A DNA stretch of 64,000 bases, from NCBI GenBank assembly GCA_964418695.1, contig CAYQMN010000006.1, forward strand, positions 106,373 to 170,372, read 5' to 3'. Below, in pieces: positions 45,701 to 55,200 of the stretch; within the stretch, counting starts at the first letter, position 1, and each line of letters opens with the position of its first letter. Position numbers and translations under genes: made by a program. Under the pieces are notes generated by a model, which made no database searches, was not told the DNA's origin, and was given only the letters and a program-made list of their open reading frames with translations. Source of the DNA: Prado023 sp964418695. GTDB lineage: Bacteria; Actinomycetota; Actinomycetes; S36-B12; CAIYMF01.

Positions 45701-45979
45701 GGGCAGCAGCCGGAAGACGGCCACCAGGCGGCCGGTCGTGAACGGCGGGCTGCCGGCCGGCCCGCGCAGCCGGGCCAGGATCGGGGGCAGCGTCGCGCTG
45801 GCCACGGCGAACGAGAGCAGTCCGGCGGCCGGCGGCAGCCAGTCGGTGGCTGCCGGGATGGTCAGGGTCACCCCGAGGTCCGCCCCGGGCAGGGGCAGCT
45901 GCTCGTCGGTGGAGAACCACTCGCCGAGCGCCGGCGACTCCAGGCCCAGCGAGTCGGGGGCAGGGGTCAGGACGGTCAT
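42701..45979 (-). CDS. Giant-operon protein 3, degenerate PLD-like C-terminus
   Basis: 1092 residues, third of three coupled large genes. No signal peptide or clear membrane helix. The first ~700 residues are beta-rich with a Thr/Ala/Pro bias and no recognised family. The C-terminal ~250 resemble a phospholipase D/nuclease fold: FVYLETPALDG, LQILICLPTRL, and SLHLDVTSVVVDDAWALTGGTHLWRRGLSFDSSLAVAVFD, the layout of an HKD half. But the HxK motif reads HLD and the GSxN/E positions read GTH and S, so PLD chemistry is probably lost. ATG overlaps the stop of protein 2 by four bases. Function unknown; it is the end of the operon. Confidence 0.8.
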   Translation of the reverse strand: MTVLTPAPDSLGLESPALGEWFSTDEQLPLPGADLGVTLTIPAATDWLPPAAGLLSFAVASATLPPILARLRGPAGSPPFTTGRLVAVFRLLPEVEARLGALLSSVPTADGTTAPAGTATRATVRWFALQLPEDPPTLALLKDRIDPPIPALASPSEEAAFVGLSQASGNLDNGTEPMTDLKRPGTFLGGRDKLLHFPISTSVTLYAFDSRGRGIDPGAVAAWWTLLTTRFTNLFASGATRTARTTAQLTAVLCGPDEAPATSAVLSRLAVTNVTGTGPVRERGTASAAATFALTSGTADDAPLPLVAVLPAGTYAGTASLWASGAVGGLTRDFVRVALVDVEGHLTGQPRVGGSTTEAQRRAADQKRATTRTLVAQATAAAGQTVLLPTADAAMGSLVAVLGAGAATLVAPVLDRSAGALTAPTLPAVAAPPLLPDDVTMTALTGGGTAASGTVTAQQVLVQTTFDVSLAGAWVRVWPQYFDSDTGRHLRGAGGSGLVDATGTVRVVVRLADGAITPQNRMGLDFLVVTGLGPVRYPEVRLERPAPVGGALVALASASGTIVACETGQSFTGSVPAGSLASGSTLVVTSGTPALVDPASIPASAWGPATIGAALTTGDTLLLTQPAWNGWRGGEAAATVGPAGTSTAIERTGLTRLIQVGSPLPTQSRDEVAASVLTATAADALVAGVTPLGDHHELLPHQNGHPGAPGDEERHAAGARIRGPAVVGVAEILRERVAGTTPELAVAASTPLATPAAPTVPASWAATLRTVGFGVEAEPGLTQALHALGTDAFPFDGTIADVRTWLSGLGLTIPTSVDGAATSVLRAIDRRLLGSARGYRETATALAAAFTRAQDFVYLETPALDGLPIGTGDVTLNAWQALVDRAGANPALQILICLPTRLSPGAPKKLQRVRDKGVLAALDALRTVAGDRLAVFTPATGPGRSLHLDVTSVVVDDAWALTGGTHLWRRGLSFDSSLAVAVFDERLTNGRPAEVVAFRQALIAGRLGLAPGLLPPDPEELVRAVKALSARGGGLRLSPDPIVAPDPVPSDLDVSVWNPDGSPNDTFNFMTFLAGLAVGVQAELVAEIPGSP

Positions 45980-48900
45980 GGGGCCACCACCGGGGCGCTC
46001 GGGGGCGACGTGCGCCCGATCGGATCGGTGACGGTCACCCGGTAGACGGTCCCGGCGACGGCGTCGGGATCCGCGTCCAGGACGTCGAACGTGCCGGCGA
46101 CGTTGCTGCCGCGGCCGGTCGGCGCGGGCGCCTGGCCGGCCACGCTGGTGAGCATCCGCAGCGTCCCGCCGGGCAGCTGGCGGTACACGTCCAGGGTGTA
46201 CCCGGTGCTCGCGCCGGGCGCGAGCGGATCGGGGTGGGTGAACCGGACGTGCGCCCCGGCCGCGTCGCGTGTGACCGCCAGGTTCGCCACGCCGAGCGGC
46301 GGGTCGGGCGGCATGATCGTCGTCTCTGCGGGCGCCGACGGGTTGGACCACTCGCCGGGCGGTCCGCCGCCGGGAGCCGGCGCGCCCTGCACCTCGACCC
46401 GCCACGCGTACCCGATCCAGCCGGCCAGCGACGTGCGTGGCCCGGCCGGGCCCGACCCGTCGTCGAGCACGGTGAACACCTGCGGGGCCGGAGCGCCGGT
46501 GGGCCGCGGCGGCGCGGCGCCCTCGGCCACGACCTGCATGAGCGCCGGGTCGGAGGTGGCCGTCGCCCGGCGGACCCGGTAGCGGGCCGCGGGTGTCGGC
46601 CCGAGCGGCACGGTGATCGTGAGGCGGGCCTGCAGGTCCGAGCCGACCAGCACGGGCAGCACCGCCAGGCTGGGCACCGGCGGGACGAGCAGGTTGGGTA
46701 CCGCGCGCGGCACCAGCGGGGAGGTCGCGAAGTCCGCCTCCACACTCGCCGCGCTGACCGGGACGACCCGGAACAGGGCCAGGACGGTCAGCGACCCGGA
46801 CACGTCGTGGGTGAACCGCGCGCTGCCCGACGGCGGGCGCGGCATCGGGTCGAGGGTCAGCTGGCGCCACCACCGCCGGGGCAGCCGCTGGCGCTGCGCG
46901 GCCCAGACCGCCCCGCGGGCGGGCGCGTCGGCGGCGGCGTCCAGCGCGGTCAGGACCGCCTGCGCCTGGCTCACGCTCGGCGCCTGCCCGGCGTCGCCCT
47001 CGCCCAGCTCGCCGGCGACCACCTCGGCCAGCTTCGCGCGCAGCGTCGTCTCGTCGGCGAAGAACACCCGGTAGGCCGCCTGCCCGGCGCCGGGCGCCCA
47101 CTCCAGGGTCGCCCGCGCGCGGCCGGTCGCGTCCGGGCGCGCGGTGTACGTCAGAGTCGGCGGGATGACCACGGCGGCTGGCGGGCGCGGGTCGTGCAGG
47201 GTCGCGGTCTTGGGGTCCGAGGGCAGCGAGTCGACCCCGGCGGAGTCGTGCCACACCGCGGTGACCACCACGGTGCCGCTCTCGGTCGGGTTCAGCGCCG
47301 GACCCGGGAGGCTGACGACCAGCGTCTCGGGCGGATTGGCCGGGGTGGGCAGCGCGGTGCTGGTGGTGGCGGACCCGGCGCCCGAGGTGGTGGTGGTCAG
47401 CACCAGGCTGGCCAGCAGCCGGGCGCCCGCGGGCAGGCTCGCGACCGGCGGCACCGACACCTCGATCCGGACCGTCCCGGCCAGTGGACCGGTCGGGACC
47501 GGGGCGGTGATCGTGGGCTGGGCGGCGGTCAGGGTGAACGTCGGCCGCGGCGGACGAGGCCGGGCGGCGGCGGCGAACGGCACCCCGGACCGGTTCGACC
47601 AGCGCCCGAACCAGTCGAGCTGGGCGACCTGCCAGGTGCCGTCCTGCTCATCGACCTCGCGGTCGGCCAGCAGGCCGCGGGTGGGCGAGATCGAGGCCGG
47701 GTCGGGTCGCGCAGTGAGCAGGACCCGCCGCCCGATCACGTCCCTGGGGTTGCGCTCCACGACCGGGGCACCGCCGGGCTGGCCGATCGCGCTGGACAGC
47801 CCCGCGCCGGGCACCAGCCGGGTCATCCCGAGGGTCAGCTCGCGGCGGGCGCTGGGCGCCCCGACCGGCAGCCACGCGCCGGACGCGGGCGGGTCGAGCG
47901 TGGGCGCCGGGGGCTGGTCGAGGGGGGCGTCGATGGTGGCGGCCAGCACGACGCGCCCGGTGAGGTACCGCCCCGGACCGAGCTTCTTGACTTCGCCGAC
48001 GTACTCGCGCAGTCCGGGGCTGTCCACGACCAGCGAGGACAGCGCGGTGACGGGGTCGGCGAACACCGACCCGCCGCCGGGCACCGGCAGCCCGGCCTTC
48101 GCGATGGCGCCGAAGTCGGGCGTGAACAGGCCGTCCACGACGTAGGCGATCACGTCGCCGGGCCGGCCGGGAAGATCGCGGTCCACGTCCAGGAAGCCCA
48201 GCCACCGGGCGATCCCAGGGTCGACGACGCCCTGCAGGAGGTCGAGCAGCAGCAGTCGGGTCGAGGTGCCCAGCGAGTTCCCGTTCTCGTCGAGGACCGA
48301 CTCGACGACGGCCAGTGCCTGCTGGGTGGCGGAGGTGTCGTTGACCAGCTGGTCGAGCACCTTCTCCGGGGTGACGATCTGGTTGAGGACGCGGTCCAGC
48401 TCGTCGGCCGCGGTTGCCGGGTCGCACGCGGCCGGGTTGGGCGCGGCCACCACCTCGTGCATCCCCAGGCGCTGCGGAGCGCCCTCCTCCACCCGCTTGA
48501 GGCCCTGGTCGCGCCCGTCGGCCGGGCCGGCGTACCGGGCGCCCGGCCCGATCGGCAGCGGGGCCAGCCGGTACGCCTTGGCCTGCACGGCGCCGGCCGG
48601 CAGCCAGCTCACGCCGGTGACGGTCCCGGAGCCGCGCACGACCAGCCGCTCGAGGTGCGAGGCGTAGACGTGATACGGGGCCTTGCTGCGCACCGCGACC
48701 GGGGCGTCGCCCAGCGCCGTGGCGACCACGCCCTCGACGCTGAACGCGGCTTGCCGGGGGCGGATGCGGTCCACCACGTCGGTGTCGATCCGCACGCGGT
48801 TGCCGATCGAGATGCGGTCCCCGATCCCGGGCGGCTCGACGACTCCGGGAATCGCGGAGCCGGGGACGGTCGGACCGCCGACGGCCGGGCTGCCCAGCAC

Positions 48901-49263
48901 ACCCCTCGGGTCCAGGATCGGAGGAAGCACGCCGCCGGGTCCGATGACGCTGGTCGGGGTGCCTTCGACCGCGGCCCAGCAGCAGGTCTGGCCCAGCGGC
49001 AGGTAGCCGGTCACCGGGTTGTCGGCGGTGACCGTGAAGGGCGTGGTGAGCAGCGTGCCGTGCGAGTCGACCCACGTGATGTCCCGGCGGGTGAAGCCCT
49101 TGGCGACGGTCCCCAGGTTGACCCGCAGGATCGACAGCGGCACGACCGGCAGCCCGAGCAGCGGGTTGGTGAGGACCCGGTAGTGCAGGCCCTTGGCCAG
49201 GTGCGCGTCACCCACGGCGTCGATGGCCTGGCCGGACATGGCCCACGAGGGCATCAGGCCCAT
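45976..49263 (-). CDS. Giant-operon protein 2, fibronectin-III-like modules
   Basis: About 1095 residues (ATG at 49263; GTG 49272 possible, G-rich site between). The first ~550 residues have no recognised family: LHYRVLTNPLLGLPVVPLSI, HVYASHLERLVVRGSGT and a helical segment near 250-330. From about residue 550 the protein contains three to four repeated beta modules of the fibronectin-III/Ig kind: PRPTFTLTAAQPTITAPVPTG, PPAAVVIPPTLTYTARPDATG, PLGVANLAVTRDAAGAHVRFTH. The C-terminal one ends RVTVTDPIGRTSPPS. Such modules form extended binding or spacer structures. No signal peptide. 16 bases after gene 1 and overlapping gene 3. Confidence 0.78.
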   Translation of the reverse strand: MGLMPSWAMSGQAIDAVGDAHLAKGLHYRVLTNPLLGLPVVPLSILRVNLGTVAKGFTRRDITWVDSHGTLLTTPFTVTADNPVTGYLPLGQTCCWAAVEGTPTSVIGPGGVLPPILDPRGVLGSPAVGGPTVPGSAIPGVVEPPGIGDRISIGNRVRIDTDVVDRIRPRQAAFSVEGVVATALGDAPVAVRSKAPYHVYASHLERLVVRGSGTVTGVSWLPAGAVQAKAYRLAPLPIGPGARYAGPADGRDQGLKRVEEGAPQRLGMHEVVAAPNPAACDPATAADELDRVLNQIVTPEKVLDQLVNDTSATQQALAVVESVLDENGNSLGTSTRLLLLDLLQGVVDPGIARWLGFLDVDRDLPGRPGDVIAYVVDGLFTPDFGAIAKAGLPVPGGGSVFADPVTALSSLVVDSPGLREYVGEVKKLGPGRYLTGRVVLAATIDAPLDQPPAPTLDPPASGAWLPVGAPSARRELTLGMTRLVPGAGLSSAIGQPGGAPVVERNPRDVIGRRVLLTARPDPASISPTRGLLADREVDEQDGTWQVAQLDWFGRWSNRSGVPFAAAARPRPPRPTFTLTAAQPTITAPVPTGPLAGTVRIEVSVPPVASLPAGARLLASLVLTTTTSGAGSATTSTALPTPANPPETLVVSLPGPALNPTESGTVVVTAVWHDSAGVDSLPSDPKTATLHDPRPPAAVVIPPTLTYTARPDATGRARATLEWAPGAGQAAYRVFFADETTLRAKLAEVVAGELGEGDAGQAPSVSQAQAVLTALDAAADAPARGAVWAAQRQRLPRRWWRQLTLDPMPRPPSGSARFTHDVSGSLTVLALFRVVPVSAASVEADFATSPLVPRAVPNLLVPPVPSLAVLPVLVGSDLQARLTITVPLGPTPAARYRVRRATATSDPALMQVVAEGAAPPRPTGAPAPQVFTVLDDGSGPAGPRTSLAGWIGYAWRVEVQGAPAPGGGPPGEWSNPSAPAETTIMPPDPPLGVANLAVTRDAAGAHVRFTHPDPLAPGASTGYTLDVYRQLPGGTLRMLTSVAGQAPAPTGRGSNVAGTFDVLDADPDAVAGTVYRVTVTDPIGRTSPPSAPVVAP

Positions 49264-49288
49264 GGCCCCCACCCCCTTGCTCGCCCGG

Positions 49289-52200
49289 TCATGCGCCGGC
49301 CTCCATCCGCACCGAGCGCGGCACGGCCATGGCGTAGCGCTGCCCGGTGACGGTCGACGTGGTGGTCGTGCCCGTCCGGTCGGTGTCGGTGCGCGTGAGC
49401 ACCAGCGAGATGGTGAGCGCCGCGGGCGCCGCCGGCTCGGTGAGGACCGCCGGGGCGCTGGGCGTGAGCAGGACGCGGGTGCCGGCGGCGTTGGTCACCC
49501 GCACCGCCAGGGGCACCCCGCCGGCCGTGCAGGAGGTGACCGCCAGCCCGGTCCGCCCGGTGCGCGCGATCGCCTCGGGTGCCTCCAGGAGCATCCCGGC
49601 CAGCTTCCACGTGGTCCCGTCGCGCCACCACAGGATCGACGTCCGCGCCTGTTCGGAGAGCGGCCACGGGTCCAGCCCGGCCGCGGCGAGCGCGGTGTCC
49701 AGCGCGGTGTCGCCGACCGCCGCCGCGCCGGCCGGGACCGGTGCGGAGACAATCGCGTCGGGGGCCACGAACGCCGCCGGCGCGCCGACCGTGAACCCCA
49801 GCGCGGCGAGCAGCTCGGCCTCGTCGCGGAAGCGCGAGGCCTGGAAGTGGGTGCGTGAGACCACCACGTCCTCGGCGTCCGGCTGGCTGGTCGGGGTGGC
49901 CATCAGCATCAGGTCGTACCAGGCGCCGGGCACGAGGTCCGCGTGCACTTCGCCGGTCGTCCCGCCCAGCGGCGGCTCCTCCAGGCACGGGGCCTCGCGT
50001 ATCGCGTCGACGAACCGGCGCTGGCCCAGGGGGCGGTAGAGGTCGAACAGCGGCCCCCAGACCACCGTGATGGTCTCGTCGTCGGGGTGCGGCTGGTCGG
50101 CCAGGCTGCCGGGGGGCGGGTCGGTGCGCCGCAGCCGCAGCTGCAGGTGCCGGTCGTAGAGCCCGGCCAGCTGGTCGCCGTGGTCGACCGCGAGGTGGAC
50201 CAGCAGGGTGTCGTCGAGCAGGTGCGGGGCGGCGTGCGTGTCGGGGTCGAAGGCGATCAGGTAGCGCTGCAGCGAGCGCGGGTCGAAGTCCTTCTCGTCG
50301 GTGAGCTCGGCCGGCGGCGAGCCGGTCGTCACCGCGCGGGCGGCGGTCCGGAACCGCCTGGACTGGGTCGGTCCGGCCTGCCAGCCGGTGGAGCTCGGCG
50401 TGGCCGGCGGCGCCGGCTGGCTGTCGGTCTTGACCCAGCCCTGCCACTGCCAGGAGATGCTGATCGTGTAGCCCTTGTTGGCGGCGAGCAGGTCCTTGCG
50501 CGCGGGCTCGTCGGCCTCGGCGTGCTCGTTGATCGTGGTCTGGAGCCAGTCGGCGAACGCCGTGTTGGCCGCGGCCTGCCCGGCGGCCGCCGCGGTCACC
50601 CCGCACAGCCGGACGACGCCCACCTGGCCGGCGTCGCTCTTGCCGGTGCCGGCCCACTCGCGGATGCGGACCGAGGCGTAGGTGGTCGCCGAATCAGGTG
50701 GCGTGTACCGGACGAGCGAGCAGATGCCCGATGCGGTGCGGATCGTGGCCTCGACCTTCGGCGTCCACTCGATCTCGCCGTTGCCCACCGACGTGCCCAG
50801 GACGACCGGGACCGAGCCGGTGGTGGGCGGCTCCTTGGGGTCCTGGGTGGCGACCTTGCCCCGCCAGCAGATCTTGACCAGCCCGACCTCGAACGCGCCG
50901 CCCTGCAGCTCGACGCGCACGATGCCCGGCCCGCTCAGCACGATGTCGACCGGGGTCTGCGACTGCCCGGTGCCGTCGCTGGCCACGCTGTTCCCGGCGG
51001 CGTCGAACGCGAGCACCTTCAGGCTGCTGCCCAACGGGTGCACGGTGACCGTCACCTGGTCGGTGGCCTCGGGCAGGAAGGCGGTCATCCCCTTGTTCGG
51101 GAACCGCAGCGTGAGCGGCCCGCCCGCGACCCCGGGGAAGGTCTTCATCGAGTCCGGGGCGGAGACCTTCACCGGGCCGATGGCGTTGGCGGTGCCGAGG
51201 TCCTGCCCGGCGGAGAAGTGGTCGGCGACCACCGCGCACACCTGCTGGGTGACGGTGCCTCCGGGTCGCTTGCGCAGGTCCCGGCACACGACCAGCAGCA
51301 GGTCGGCCTGGGTGAGCTCCGGGTCCACCCGCCCGCGCAGCTCGGTGGTCCGCACGGTGAACGAGTAGGCGGTCACCGCCGCCAGCCACCACACGTCCTC
51401 CCCGAACGGGCCGGGGCCGACCTGGCCCGGCGTCACCGAGAGGCCGGCCGCGGCCAGCAGCGGGACGGCCGAGCCCAGCGGGATCCCGGCGGTCCGCTCG
51501 CGCCCGCGCCACGTGAACCGCGACGGGAACGGCGGGGTGCCGGGGTCGATGGTCGGGAGGTCGACCGCGTCGACGTCCTGGCGCACGGCATCCTTGCCCT
51601 GCGCGCAGCTCCGGGCGGCCAGGGTCGGCGGGTCGCACAGCCGCCCCGGGGTGCCCGCGGGGTCGCCGTCGGTGCCGGCCCCGCCCTCGGTCAGCCAGTA
51701 GGTCCACGGCGCCGGATCCCAGGCCAGCAGCGCCAGGAACATCCCTTCGGACTCGCTGACGGCCACGTCGCCGTCGGCCAGCACGCCCGGCCGGTGGGTA
51801 GGCAGCCACCAGCCCGAGTCCAGCGGCCCGGCCAGCGCCGCCTGACCGTCGGGCACGATCTCCACGCCGGTCAGCCGGTAGGCGTACTTCATCTCCGAGG
51901 TGCCCGACCACACCGGTCCGGCCGGCCCCGGGCCGGGCGCGAACGCGCCGCCGGACAGGGCCACGCCCAGGTGGTGGGTGAACTCGACGACCGGCACGGT
52001 GTCGGGCCAGACGGTCTGGTCCGCGCCCGGCGCACCGGTGCTCGCGACGGCGGTGGTGAACCCGCGTCGGTCGGTCAGCGACACCTTGCCGATCGGCGGG
52101 GGCGGCGGCGGGACGCTGGCGGTCAGCGAATCGCCGATCTCGATGCCGACGCAGCCCTCGATCGAGAAGAAGAAGAACGAGACCGAGCCGCAGAACTCGC

Positions 52201-55200
52201 CCTTGAGGTTGACCTTGACCCCGCCGTCCTCCCAGACCGTGCACACGATCCGGCCGCGCGCGGAGACCTTGATGACGACCAGGCTCAGCTCGCCCTTGAC
52301 CATGATCCCGCCCTTGAGCAGGAACGGGTCGGTGCCGAACCCGACCAGGATCAGCGCGGACGCCTCCAGCTTGATCGGCCCGGCACTCCACTTGATCTCG
52401 AACCCGGCGCCGAACCCGATGGAGAACCCGTCGAAGCTGAACTCCGGGTCGTTGCCCAGCCGGTGCAGCCTCTTCTCCTCGATCATCAGGTAGGAGAAGG
52501 CCTGCATGTCCAGCGTGCCGGGCAGCAGCTTGATGACCACCGGGTCGCCCGGGCGGCCCTCGGCGACCACGCCGTCGGACCCGATCCGCACGTAGGCGTC
52601 GGCCGGGGTGCTCGGGTAGGGGAAGTAGCCGTCGATCGGCAGCTTGAGCTCGAGCACCTTGGGGATCGTGTACGTGCCGCGGACGCCCACCATCACGGCC
52701 GTGTCGTCCACGGCGATCAGGCCCAGGATGCTCAGGCTCGGGTTCGCCGGGGCGCCCTGGGTCGGCGGGGCGACGGCCGGCTTCTTGATCAGCTTGGCGT
52801 CGATGCCGAAGATGACCGCCGGGTCGGGGAACGCGACGACGAACATCCCGGTGGCGTTGAACGTGAACGCCTGGTCGGGCATCGTCCCGACGATCATCCC
52901 CAGGCCGATCGCCCACTGGCCGCGCTGTGGGGTGAACTTGTCCTCGTACGCCACGTCGCGGAACCAGGCGATCTCCCGGCCGACCGGGTCGTTGCCGAAC
53001 CCGGCCGGCAGCGCGCGGGCGCCGTTGGAGACGAACATCCCGAGGAAGCCGAAGATGCCCAGCCCGGTGGCGCCCAGCGGGATGCCGACCGGCAGGACCA
53101 GGCCCAACGCGATGGACAGGAAGTCGTGCGCGGGATCGAACGCCAGGGCGCCCATCGCCTTGGCGCCCACCGAGACCAGGTCCAGCTCCAGGGCCGCCTT
53201 GAACGCGCCGCCGTCGCCGAGGACGAGCCGGCCGGCGCCGATGAGCACGCCCGGGATCTCCACCCCGAGCGCCAGCCCGCGCAGCTCGGCGCTGAACCCG
53301 CCGTCGCCGAAGTTCGCCCGCACGGTCGCGCCCTCGATCGACACCACGCCCAGGTCCAGGGCGAACTCCAGGTCCATCTCGAACCAGCTCGAGCCCACGC
53401 CTGCGCGGGTCGCGGTGACCTGCAGCAGCTGGCCCAGCGGGCCGTCGATCTTCCAGCGCCCGGGGTCGGCGACCTCGAAGGAGGCGTCCTCGAAGACGAA
53501 CCCGAACTTCTCGTACCAGGGCCCGACCTTGGCGTCGTCGTACTCCAGGCCGACCTTCTTGTACTTGACCTTCAGGCCGTACCCGTCGGCGGTCGTGATC
53601 GAGCCGAGGCCGGCCGCCTGGATGTCCAGGCCGACCGCCGCGGTGTAGTCGAACAGGATGCGGGTGCGGAAGCCGGTCGCGTCGGTGAGGCTGCGCTGCC
53701 GGTGCTCGACCTCGGCCTTGTGCAGGATGACCGAGCCCTCCTTGGTCACCGTCGTGAGCACGCCGGCCGCCACTGCCAGGGCGGCGATCCGCACCATCGC
53801 GCCGTCCACGCCGGCGGCCCCGATCCCGGCGAGCAGGGCCGGCGCCAGCGCCAGCGCGATCGCCAGGAACTCCGAGTCGATCGCGGCCAGCCCCTGCGGG
53901 TCTCCGGAGGAGGCGATCGACAGCGAGAACACGGTCTGTCCGGAGCGCGAGTCGTAGGCCCACTTGCCGGTCAGCGTGTAGACCTCGACCTGGGTGGTGC
54001 CCTGCGGCTGCGAGGGCGCCCGGACCGGCACCGGCGTGGTCCCGCCGCCGGGCTGCGGCACCGACGTGACGTTGGTGGTGGCCCACTCGACGGTGAACTC
54101 GGCCAGCGTCGGGATCGCGTCGGACCACGTGGTGACGGTGGGCGAGTCCCACGCGACGCGCAGCCGCACCAGGAACGCCAGCGCCGGGTCGCGCGGCGCG
54201 GGCAGGGTGACCTCGTCGATGTCCGCCCCGGGCACGAAGCTGCGGCGCAGCGCCGGGTCGCGGGTCTGGGTGTCGGTGGGCAGCTTCTGGTCCGAGGCGC
54301 CGGCGCCGCTGGGTGGGGTGTAGGTGCCGCCCACCGCGTAGATCTCCGCGCGCCGGTACGCGACGCGGGTCGGGTGGGTGCTCGCCGCACCCCAGCCGGC
54401 CCGCTCGGTGTCGCTGTGCTCCTTGGTGATCAGTCGGGCGGCCGCCTTGGCGTCCGCGCTGAGCGCCGGGGTGATCCCGTTCTGGGCGGTCACCATCGCC
54501 GCGCTGGGGGCGGTCTGCTCGCCGCGCTTCTGGGTCGAGGCGGCGGGCAGCCAGTCGGCGACCGCGTTCGCCCGGTCGGCGGCCAGCTGGCGGTTGAAGT
54601 CGTCGCTGGACAGGTCGCAGCAGCGCCCAATCACCGCGAACGTCGCGCCCGGGAAGAACGCCGCCCACGCCCGGACCTGGTCGGCGATCGTGGCGCCCTG
54701 CGGCGTGCGCACCCAGTACGCGCCGGGCGCGACCGGGTTGCTCAGGCCGAACTCGAACAGGACCTCGAGATGGCGGGCCTCCTCCTCGGTCACGGGTGGC
54801 GGCGGGGCCACCGGGTCGGGGCCCGTGCCCTGCTCCACGGTGACCTCGGCCAGCCCGCCGCGAGGCACGGTGACCGCACTGCCGGCCAGGGTGGCCGGCG
54901 GGCTGAACGCGGCCAGCGTCCCGCTGCGGTGGAAGGCGTTGACCGACCAGGTGTTGTCGAGGCCGCGGACGTCGAGCAGGGCGCCGGTCGCGTCGTGCAC
55001 CCCGTCCTCGGCGCCGATCAGCAGCGGCCCGGCGGCCAGCACGTCGACCCGGATCCGCCGGGTCAGCTTCTTGGCGTCGGTGACGACGACGTAGGACGTG
55101 CCCGGGTCGCTGCTCGGCAGGAGCACGAAGTCCGGCCCGGTGCGCGTGTGGGCGTCGGACCCCTCGCCGTGCTGCCACTTCAGGTTCGCCGCGTCGACCG

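Noticed and set aside
42701..47254. Longer minus-strand frame reaching into giant gene 2
   Set aside because: The in-frame extension is the shadow of gene 2; the ATG at 45979 with the ATGA overlap is the real start.
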